A DNA stretch of 64,000 bases, from contig CACRXP010000641.1 of the NCBI GenBank assembly GCA_902702965.1, forward strand, positions 73,088 through 137,087, given 5' to 3'. Below are positions 12,201 through 23,362 of the stretch, in pieces (within the stretch, counting starts at the first letter, position 1; each line of letters opens with the position of its first letter). Under the pieces are notes generated by a model. That model had not been told where the DNA came from and did not search any database. It worked only from the letters and a program-made list of their open reading frames with translations. The position numbers and the translations under genes were made by a program. The DNA comes from Spirometra erinaceieuropaei. Taxonomy: Eukaryota > Platyhelminthes > Cestoda > Diphyllobothriidea > Diphyllobothriidae.

Positions 12201-15200
12201 ATAGAACTCCTAAAACGCTGTCTTTTCGAAGCCCAGGGGAATCGCCCGGCACTATTGAAGTAAAAACGGGTGGGACGACTGGGATCGTTTGTCAACCGCA
12301 GATAACGGCCAGAGTTCCACACAAACAAACGAAAAATCTCTTTTTATACTTGCCTCAACTGGTGATGAGCGTCTATGTACGTTTTCTTGCGAACCAAAAA
12401 ATGAGATAAACCAACTCTATCAACGTAGTGCACGTTCTTCTGGACTGATGGCAGTGTCTTCCCACGAAATCATAGATGGCTTTCTCACCCCGTTTGGTTC
12501 TGAACACTAGGCTTCCTGTGAGAAGGTAGTCTCACCCAGTCATATGAAACCTTCCCTAAATTCGTCCCTTCCAGTTCAGCACGACCCCGTGTCTGTCGGC
12601 GTGTTGCACGTGCCACATGGTCTCCCTAAAGAAGACCCTCTGATAGGTTCACTTATCATCACCAAGAACACCATGGGGGCGATAGTTTCTAAAGAACAAT
12701 GCTTTGTCCAGTCTGATGCCTCTTCAAATCCTCTGCAAACCCTCCAAGGGACCTTCATCCCACCACTGGAACATGGAAGTCTGAGAATAATTACATCTGC
12801 CTCATTGTCTATTCCTGCGATGGAGGCCACTTCTGCCGGTGTTCTTGAGGGAGGATGACCAGAAAGGTTGGATCGAATCTCCCCCAGATGGAGGAATATC
12901 TTTCAGAAAAGAAAAGTGAGCGGACATTACTCAGGTTGAAAAGTATGAGAGTGTGGATCACACCGCAGAGCCTGACGAGAAGTCCAAACTCGAACATATT
13001 CCGAAGGCGACACCCTCTGATGACACCGCCTTCCACCCGTATCCGAATATGAACCAAGGGACGCGATCGATAAATCCTGTTGGGAATTCAATTTTTAGCA
13101 CTAGATTTCTATTTACCTGCCACAACTTCTTTACTAGATGACGTTTAAAGTTTTGTTCTGCCGGTTTTTTTATTGGCCTTATCATGCGCGGTTGTTGGTC
13201 TAACAAAACTGTACAACGGTTGCTGCTTTCCATGTACCGACAGGACGTTGTCTTAGTCGCACCTCTTCTGAGCATTACGCAAATGCACAACTCACCAGCT
13301 TTAAAATTTCGACACTTCATTTAGTGGTGAAAACTATGCAGAATATTAAAAATGGAAAGAAGTCTGCACAACTTCCACGGGAGATTCCTTAGTAGTGAAT
13401 AACATCGTCATAGTAGTTTGTTGCATTTAGGACTGCATTGCTGTTCAGAAGTGTGATTGTAACAACGTCCTTCCGAACCGACCGGCTGCAAAGGTCAAGT
13501 GGAGATGTGAGACCACTCAGCGGACTCATGCCTCGTATACATCATGGCCCACATAACTCGCAGTTATGCTGCAGGAAGATTAGGAACGTTCGCTTTCGAA
13601 TTTCGACACCACAGGCTGCAGAACAACGTTAGTAGTTTTGACCGGCCAAAATCTCTCAGAAGAGCTCACACACTTGAAGACCCGTCCGGACCGTTTGTTG
13701 TCCAGTAAAAGATGTGCTTTTTAATCCCCAACTGAGGTTTTTTTGAATTTATGGCTTCCTCCTGCTTCAAGTGCGTGGTAAAATCTCCACCCAATAAGGT
13801 CCAGTTTTAGAATGGTAGAAGTAGAGGTCTTTGCAAATACAAATTTTCTATAAAGAGAACAGAACTTAACAGTACCGGGACATGACGTTATTCTTGTGGA
13901 CTTCCAGGAATTCTCACGAGTGCGTCTAACGATAAAAGAAAGAACTATGGAGGATAGTGGTAGCTAATCAAGGCACAGCTTCAGTCCAGTGAAGCCACCT
14001 TAAGATTGTTACATAAAATTTATTACAGACTAGGATGATTTCCTCACATCCACCTTCCCAATCCTGCTCCCTCGACGGTGAACAGTTCAGGAGGCCTGTG
14101 GATCGGTTTATAACCGTGAGACGATATCTCGCTTTGGACGAATCGGAACTGAGCCCAATTTGTTGGTACTCACATATCGTTTAAAGCATAAGACAGAAGC
14201 TTGCCTAATAGAATTCATTGAGGCACTTTACGGTTCCTCTCTTGCATCTCAAGAAACGGTTTATTCTGATGTTCCAAGTCGAACTAACCGACAATAAATT
14301 AGTTTTTTCCTTTTAAGGGAAGCTTCGTGAAATACGGATGCTTCATACCACCTTTCTGTTATTCTTCATTGGAATTCTGTTTCGCGCTATATCACTAGCT
14401 GTGCAAATGCTCAGCTGGTGGTTATTGGTCATTTCTGGCCAGAAGCCTCCTGCCCTGGACATGATTGGTAGGTAGAATTTTTTATCGTTAAATTTCTTTA
14501 TCTATGAAATTTCTTACGTTTGCCTGTTATTTAACCTAAGACCGCCAACTAGCGACACACTGATTTTTATAAATACTTTCCCCTACATAGGTTTCTACCA
14601 AGGGCGACGGACAATTTAGAAGTTAAAAACAGCGAGGAGGGGTTGTTTCTAGAATAATAAGAGGAGAAGAATGTATGGCCTGTTAAGAATTTTACCTATT
14701 TATCACGCGTAGCAAGACAGTGTCGCAGAGCGAAGGTGTGCTTTTCTACATGGTGTGCGACAGGCTAAATTAATATGCACTCATGTTTCTTCGATTGTCA
14801 AAAATACACGAATAGGGAACAGAAAGGGTGAGTTGCACGCTTTCCCAGTGTAAAATTACTTACTTAGACCGAAGAATTTCCACAAAATATGACTAATCAG
14901 CAGTCATAAACTATCATGATAAGGTAGAGTGAAACGTCCATTTTTGCATTATGTTCAAAAACGCATCAAGTATTGATATAAAGCTAAAACCGTGGCCATT
15001 TACGGCATTTGAAAGACGTGCCCCGCCCTTTCTAGCAAGATCAAAAGAAATTGTGAGATTTGTTGCTAAGCCTACACAGGGGACAGTTTGAGAAATTGAA
15101 TGTACGCTTTAAGCTTGACGGTAGCCTAACAAATCATGAATAAACGAAGTCGATAAAACATAATTTTTTAGAGCTTTTAGATATTAAATATTCAGAATCC

Positions 15201-18200
15201 CTCCGTTCGCGTAACGTTTAAAATAAGAAAGGGATATATTTTCATCTTCAATGCTAAAACAACCGCCGTTCTTTAATCCTGCTACGCAATCCAAGGCATA
15301 TTTTAATAAGTCAATGCGGGTGCCCCAATGGACAGGTACATAAAACCAAGCGGTCATGGTTTGCATGTTCACTGAGAACTGCTCTAGACAGTCGTTGGCA
15401 TAACGACCAGTTTTTGTCTTCCGACGTCCCTGTTCGTCATAAAGGAGACTAAAACGTTCATTTTCGCTTTTTGTTTAAAAACTCATCAAGTATTGACATA
15501 AAGTTAAATACTGTGGTCATTTACGACATTTGAAAGACGGCCCCTGCGCTTTCTAATAAGATGTAAACGAAATTGTAATATTCTTTGTAGCACATACGTA
15601 ATGCGTAGTTTTACAAATGTAATGTTATCTTAAAGCATATTAGTACCTTAGCACACTACAAATAAATAAAATTGCAAAACATAATTATTCAGTGCCTTTA
15701 AGCATAAAATACTCACAAGTCCACTGCTTTACGTAGGACTAAACATCACAGATTGGTATGTTTATTAGTATTATTAAGGGAAATATTATTTAATCCTGTT
15801 ATGCAATTCGAAAATACTTTAATAAGTCCATGCAATTGCCCCGATGGGCAGGTACATAAAAAATAACCGGTCATGGTTTGTATGTTCACTGAGAACTGCT
15901 CTAGACTGTCGTTTGTATAACGACCAGCTCCTTCCCTCGGATGTTCCTATAATGTCTTCGTTCATTGCCTACTCATCTTATTATTTTCGGAATTTCCTGG
16001 TTTGCTCAGTGTATCCTGTTTTTTGCACAAAATGCGCAGTATAGCGCAAAGGGCCTTTAGTACATGTTTCCCTAGTAGAAAATTCACTTAAATGACAACT
16101 AGAATTAACTGAAACCATAGATTTGTGTGCCCATATACTACAGTCGGAACCGCTGGTAAATGCAAATTCGAGAAGACCATATAGATAACAATATGCCTCT
16201 TAATTTAAACGATTTTTTCTGAAGCTTTACTTTGAAGGTTAACAACTAATATAATCGCCTACTTTTAGGTGCAATTTTCTCGCTAGGAGCTAATTTTATT
16301 TTCATCTGCAATGCACTGAGCATCGCGTTCGGGTACACGATCGTCTGTGGCCAGTTCAACTTCGAAATATGCAATCTCTACGGTGGATTCATCCTGGTCT
16401 ACATTGTTGGTAGTGGGGCGCTCGGTGTACTCGACAGCTGGGTAGGTTCATGGGCTCTTTTTGTTTTTCTTCCAAAGCACGCAGCATACTAATTTTTCAG
16501 GAGAGCATTATGATCGACAACGTACTTTCCAACTGATGCGGGTGAAGGTTAGACGAACCACTATGCTGTGAATCCCGTGATATTTTTTATTATTAACAAG
16601 AAATATTATTGACAAGAGAAACTAGAGTGTTTATTTCCAATCTTGTTAGTCATCAGTCAGACATGCCCTGACCCCTGTCTGGCAGATGCAAAATTCAGAA
16701 ACGGCTTAAGGTTCTCAGTGGTCCCGGACTAAGTCCCCGCCTGTTGCAACATCTGATTAAATGAGAATTTGCTGTGAGCCTGCATGATTAAAAGTACGGA
16801 CTTGGATGACGAGCTGATCCTCTAAGTGTAACACAGCGGCTATGAATGAACATATACAATCGCCCACTCTCCATCAACTCTCTGCTAGACTGTGTGGTGT
16901 TTAAGCCAATCGAAGACCTGTGCTGTGAGTTAATGATGCATATGATCAGAAGAAGAAGAAGAAGCGACCGCTGGAACAAGGTCTTTATTCGCCTGACGTT
17001 TCGGATCCGCACTTGAATCCATCATCAGAAACAGTAGCAGAAAACGGGTGACTCGTGCACAGGAAGTTGCAGTATTTATAGGATGCAGTCGCTATGCTAC
17101 TGCATACCCATAACAATTAACCGCGCTCCCCTTCATGAAGGGTCGTTGCCCGCTGGTGCGCTAATTGCTTGCTGGCCGGCATACAAGTTGTTAATTGCTG
17201 ACATCTCATCACCCGTGTTGGATGCTGGCGTGATGATTGCTCGGCCATCTGGCTCACCGGCTTGCGCGCGCCCCGAGTGGTCAATTAACTTGGCCAGCCT
17301 ATGCCTCAGCACGGAGTATGGAGTGGGCATGTCGTTGCACTTGTTGATAGATTGAGGTCCCGTGAACCATGACTCGAGCAACTCGCGGCTCCCGCGATTA
17401 TCCCCTCTCGTGAGGATTTCGGCCTCATCGAACTTGAATGTGTGGCCGGGTCTCGTCGAATGGGCTAAGACCTAAGAGTTGGCGTCATTTCTCCGTACCG
17501 CCGCCACGTGTTCGGCGATTCGCGTCCGTAACAGTCTTCCAGTTTCTCTGACGTAGTTACTTTGTCCGCAACTGCACAAGATCCGGTAAATAATTCCAGA
17601 TGTTTCATACCGTAGCAGTGGGTCTTTTGGTCTCATCACCTGACGCCTCATGGTGGCTTACGGTCTGTGTGCAACTCCAACCCCAAGAGGTGCAGGAAGG
17701 CGGCTAACGGCCTCGGAGACGTTCTTGATGTACGGGATCGCTCGCCAGAATTTGGGGTCGGCACGGTTTTGTCACTCGTCTCGTTTGCGCATACACCGGT
17801 TGACGAAGTTGTGCGGTTAACCATTCTCTGAAAACCCGTCGAACCTTGTCTTCCGGTTCACTGCAGTGCGTCTCAACACGCCGATATAGCGTTCTTACGC
17901 AACTGCGTTTGTGGCTGATTGGGTGGTTACTGTTGAAGTTCAGTATTTGCGTCGTGTTCGTCGCTTTTCGGAACACTTTGGTTCTTAGGCCACCACAATC
18001 TTTGCGGCAGATGAGGACATCAAGGAATGCCAGCTGGTTATTTTTTTCCTCCTCTATTGTAAATTTTATGTCTGGGAAGACGCTGTTGAGACGTTCTTTG
18101 AACGTTAGTACTTGATCTCGTTCGATGAGACAAAGGTATCGTCCCCATACCGAGCCCAGAATTTCGGTCTGTGGAGTTGGAAAACCAGCGACTCCAACCG

Positions 18201-21200
18201 CTGTAGGACTGCCTTGGCGATGAATCCCAAGATCGGCGAGCCCATTGGTGTTTCCTTCACTTGCTCGTAGATTGTTCCGTCAAACGTGAAGTACGTCCTA
18301 AAACAGAACTTTAGGAGCTGAAGGACTTGGGCATGTCGGAGACGATTCTCCATTTCATTGTACTTGTTTCGTAGGAGTAGCTGGACGGTCTCGATCTTAG
18401 GTCTTAGCCCATTCGACGAGACCCGGCCACACATTCAAGTTCGATGAGGCCGAAATCCTCACGAGAGGGGATAATCGCGGGAGCCGCGAGTTGCTCGAGT
18501 CATGGTTCACGGGACCTCAATCTATCAACAAGTGCAACGACATGCCCACTCCATACTCCGTGCTGAGGCATAGGCTGGCCAAGTTAATTGACCACTCGGG
18601 GCGCGCGCAAGCCGGTGAGCCAGATGGCCGAGCAATCATCACGCCAGCATCCAACACGGGTGATGAGATGTCAGCAATTAACAACTTGTATGCCGGCCAG
18701 CAAGCAATTAGCGCACCAGCGGGCAACGACCCTTCATGAAGGGGAGCGCGGTTAATTGTTATGGGTATGCAGTAGCATAGCGACTGCATCCTATAAATAC
18801 TGCAACTTCCTGTGCACGAGTCACCCGTTTTCTGCTACTGTTTCTGATGATGGATTCAAGTGCGGATCCGAAACGTCAGGCGAATAAAGACCTTGTTCCA
18901 GCGGTCGCTTCTTCTTCTTCTTCTTCTTCTTCTTCTTCTTCTTCTTCTTCTTCTTCTTCTTCTTCTGATCAACTAGTTCCTGGAACTCGCGGCTTCGCTT
19001 GTATCGGTAATGATGCATCTGTTAACATCGGTAATGTTAGGAAAGAGACGATGGTTTAGCTGACTCATCCGGTCGCAGAAAGTCTTTCATAGGTCGAAGA
19101 CCATATGCAAGTTCCGTCCTTACACTAAAATTAGTTGTTTATTTCACCGCGGCAGAGTACATGCATTTCTTCACCTGAGCAAACATAGGGTAATCGATTG
19201 TTTTAATAGGGCACTTTGTTTTTTCCTCGGGGGTTGAGTTCCGACCTGATGTGACATTTGTGCGTGCAGTCTACTGTGTAAACTAGACCCGATTACTTGT
19301 ACAAAAGCGGTCCCTACTTTATACCGCGACGAATCCAGTGAAAGGTTTTGCATTATAATGAGTTTAGCCGACAATTAGGCAAACAACCGCTTGGCGAACA
19401 CCGATAATCGGCACCCGGTGGAGCCAGAAAAGAAGAAAAAATCGTAAAGAAGATGAACACACGATCTCTGGGGCAATTGGTGTAGTAGCCTGGGCTTTCG
19501 GTCTCGTACAGGATGCCATCGTCAGAGACTGTAAGAACTCGGCATCAAATGAGAAGTTTTCTTAGTCAAGCCATGAAGGGGGGGGGAGATATGAGTGCAG
19601 AGGATGGTATTCGCGATAAGCTGAGTCCCACGCCGTCTCACGGCGGCGTGACTGCGTGCACCCTTGGCTGCGGGAACGGAGCGCGTGATAGCAGAGGGGC
19701 ATGTCAACATGTTTGTTAATAGAGTTGATGTCAGACACCCAACAGTTCTCGGCCTGTCTTATTGTTGGCCCGCGCTACCATCCGCGTGCTCGCGAAGTTG
19801 AATCCGTAACCTTCCCCCAGGGTGTGAGTGGCGACTTGGGACAACGGGTCGCCTCTCCAGACTAGACATTTCTGCTATTGTATGTATCATCTTCTGGTAA
19901 GCAATCTAATCAAGTCTTCGAGTGGTGCGGGAACGCTAACCACTATCTGTGCAACACTTCACCACGCGAAATGCGCCGTCGGCACGTCTCCTAAGACCAT
20001 TTACTTCGGTAGATTTGGTCCTTCTCGACGAACAATCATACATCGCACTTAACTTGGAAGAGATATCATTGGTTAATTTGATGCATTGGACTTCCGATCT
20101 TGGATAAAATATGTGAGTACAATTGCGCTGACTGTCTATCAAATTGACGCAAAATTCATTCCAGTTTTCGAAGCCTGAAACTTTTGAGTTGTATCTGAGT
20201 AAATGGTTTATCTGATTAGATCCATGTCATACGTCAGTAGATGAACAGCTTTAGTCCAATTTGCCCAGGCAGGTGACTTTGTTTTCACTGGCTACTGACT
20301 GTTCTAGGAGTTGAAAACTTGACTGAGAAAATCGTTAACGGCGCGAAATCTTAACAAATGAATAATTACTGAACGTCCGGATTAACTGTGTTTCAGACAT
20401 TTTCGTGATGGAAAGAACCGTTTTGAATAAACATGGGCGCATCCTTCTGATGCTGATGAAAATCAATTTATAACATGTGTACTTCGTAAAACAACGGCGA
20501 AGACCAACGCGAAAGACCAAAACACCGGGCATCTAACCAGTCTTCGACATGTGGATAAAAGAATAACGATAAGTTGAACAGAAGTCGATTAAATAATGAA
20601 TAGCAGGTTTACTCCGCAATTTCTTTGAGCGATATCCTGACCAATAATGATCCTATGAAACATTTACTGGCTGATAATTGGTAGAATTACAACGTCAGTG
20701 CACTTTCCTAAATCCAAAGAACAATAAAATATGTCCCGTTGTGTGTACAGTAGTCTGCGATCAGAATAATCTGTAGTGACCTCTTGGAGTCAGTTAGAAT
20801 ACCACTATGGCAGTGTACGTACTTGCACTTGACAGAATATTATAGAATATGCGCCACGAGCTTGCTGCACTAATTAGGTGTCTAGGTCCTTTCCTTGTTC
20901 TAAACAAACGTCAGCCATAGGCTTCGCAAAAGACATCCCAAAGGTTTAGCAAATTGTTTTACAATTTCTGCCCTCCTCAGCTCTTTTTATTATACCCATC
21001 ACTTCTCGAAGCACCCCGGTATAATTTGTGACCGGACAACAGCTGAAAACACCGCGAAATAAATGGATGACCACGTAAATGTTAAATTCCATTGTGATGC
21101 AATAGGTGAAGTCATATCTCGTTGGAAAACTGTAAGGTGTAGGATAGTTTAAAGTTACTAAATAGACGTTACCTTAATTTAATTTATACGCATATGAAGC

Positions 21201-23321
21201 CAGTAGTTTAAAACCACATGTTATTCGACGGTCGGGGATTTCGCTTATTGCCCTACAATTAACTGACAACAAACCGCTAATTTGGCAAGATTGGATGATG
21301 ACTAGAAGGTGCGATTGGTTGTCCGTTTCGTTCTTCACGAGGGATTACATATATCTGGTATGTGTCAGCTCTGCTCTTCTCGAGATGAATTGAGGAAAGT
21401 CTCCAAACTCCCTCCAGATGCTGGTGAAATTAGTGATAAGTCCTTTATCTGCGCGCGCATTGCTCCATCGGAGGTGTAAGAGGCCTTAGACCAAAGCCAA
21501 TTTGTCATAGAGTACTGTCATGTTAAACGATCCCAACATGGTCTGTGAAAGCACGTGCTGTGGACATTCAGATAGCGTCTGAGTGCCTTTCACGGATCTA
21601 CCCCGATTGTAGAACGACGATTGGCGTTTAGCTGCCGTTTCGCGATGGCCAACAGACTCAGGTTAAAATCTCAATGTGATGGTCTGCTTGATGATAAATG
21701 ATGATGGAAGTGGCCATTCTAAGGTCACTTGTAACCGTCATTGCCGTGGCGCCATCCTTAAAATATTACCATTTTTTCTTTGTAAAATATATTCCATGCA
21801 GTTAACTTTCTGATTCCCGTCCTGGCAAGTCGTTTATTTTTGTTCCTAGTATTTGCTTAATAGGAGCTTTTGCCAAAATTGCATAGGCAAGCAGACTAAA
21901 TTGTGAAAAACCTAGAGACGTCTGCCCAGAGGTGTAATGATCGTAGAATATACTCTAGGATTCTGTTGATCGTAGCACGATAAACTTGGCGATGGGGACC
22001 TTCGCCAAAGTGACACAGAAATGTGAACAAATACAACTTACTTATTTCTTTTTAGTAACCAAATTAACCACTGTACTTGTCTAACTGTTTGACCGCCTGA
22101 CGCCACTGGGTATTCCTGGATCCCCGTCTTTAGCGGCCTGCCATGAATTCGCCTTCTGAGCCCCAACGACTAGCAGGGTCACTGTTTAAAAAGAATAAAT
22201 TAAACGGGTTGGTAAAAGGAGGTTTAATTGTATTTATTATAGAAAAACTTGCATGCTTATTGAAAAGGTTTAAAAATGGATTGAAACCATCTCAGGCGTC
22301 TCGTCCAGCAAATCAAATGTGAACACTTTAGTTAACCATAGGACACGAATTGAATACTTGTTAAAGTTTCGATGGGTAAGTACTTGGGTTTCAAAGATAG
22401 GTCTCTTCACAGATGTCTAGCATGCGAAAAACGTTTAAACCTCTCAGAAACAGGCACAGTCGATGAGGAGAGTCAGGTTCATTCATTCACCGGTCAGAGA
22501 CTGAGCTCGAGATTCTCCAACTCAGCCTGCGTTAACCGTTCTACACATCCTATTATGTGTGGGAGTTCGAATCTATGCATATTATAGTAAAAGAACGTCG
22601 ATAGGTCTTCTATTTATTCGTTGTCAGTACAGTGTTCGAAATTCTGTCAGTCGTCACGATTCCTTCCAAATTCTCAAAAAATAAATAGCACTTCTGTTCG
22701 AACCCAAGTGATTCTGATTAGATGACTCAGAGAGCTCTGGTAACACATCAGTCCTGAGGCTCTTCAGAGGCAGTTAACCTTCCATTCAAGTTGTCAAAGC
22801 CAGCGGGAAACTGAATTTCACTTCCTGATCTGAACTCATCACTTCCGTTCCTGTCATTTTCAGACTACCGATGCAGACCGATTTTTCGTCTATGAAGCTG
22901 ATGCCGGTCTGGGCTTCCTCATGCTTCGTCTTTTTGGTTGGTCTGTCACCTTGGGCGCCTGTATATTCACAGTCTTCCATCACAGGCAGAAGATGAGATT
23001 CTACTCTGCCTTCATACCGACTATTTCTTTGTGGTGAGTGACGTCTGTCTCTACAAACTCATTAAATTTGCTCCATTAAAAAAATATGAAATTGGCACCG
23101 GTTAATTCTAAAATTGGAAATCTGTGATTATAAATATTATCTTTGGCCACTTCTCGAATAAGAGTTAAAAAGTGTTGTTTTGATCGCCGAGGATTGACTG
23201 TAGTCCATACCAACCCCTCTATTATTCCTTTCCGTCATCTATTTGTCAGGAAGTGAACTAGCTGAAGAAAAGGACTCTTACTATCGTAGAGAGATGCTCA
23301 CCAAATGCTTTAAGGGTTGTA

Positions 23322-23362
<41 letters not shown>

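Larger units (their letters stand above)
16944..18970 (-). mobile_element. Penelope-like element with inverted duplicate of its own 3' end
   Basis: The minus-strand body runs from 18394 down to 16944: RT, thumb, GIY-YIG, TATAAATA, ribozyme-like motif, then an AAG run and GATCAG. Directly upstream, 18395-18970 is the reverse complement of 16944-17477. Matched positions sum to 35872 at every point I checked, so there are no indels outside the terminal CTT run. The body is 5' truncated at the junction. The element lies in the 6.3-kb intron 7 of the 7TM gene. An 11-bp repeat, TAATGATGCAT, at 16931-16941 and 19008-19018 may be the target duplication, leaving a 37-bp non-homologous extension at the right end. 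Confidence 0.9.

Noticed and set aside
12544..12858. Overlapping frames at 12544-12858 (plus) and 12576-12830 (minus) as genes
   Set aside because: They are short, mutually overlapping and unrecognised; treated only as part of a possible decayed tract.
18491..18739. Separate 82-codon gene identical to 17133-17381
   Set aside because: It is the inverted duplicate of the Penelope C-terminus, not an independent gene.
18847..19059. Poly-serine protein
   Set aside because: It is the CTT microsatellite at the Penelope end read in one frame, as is the poly-lysine frame on the other strand.
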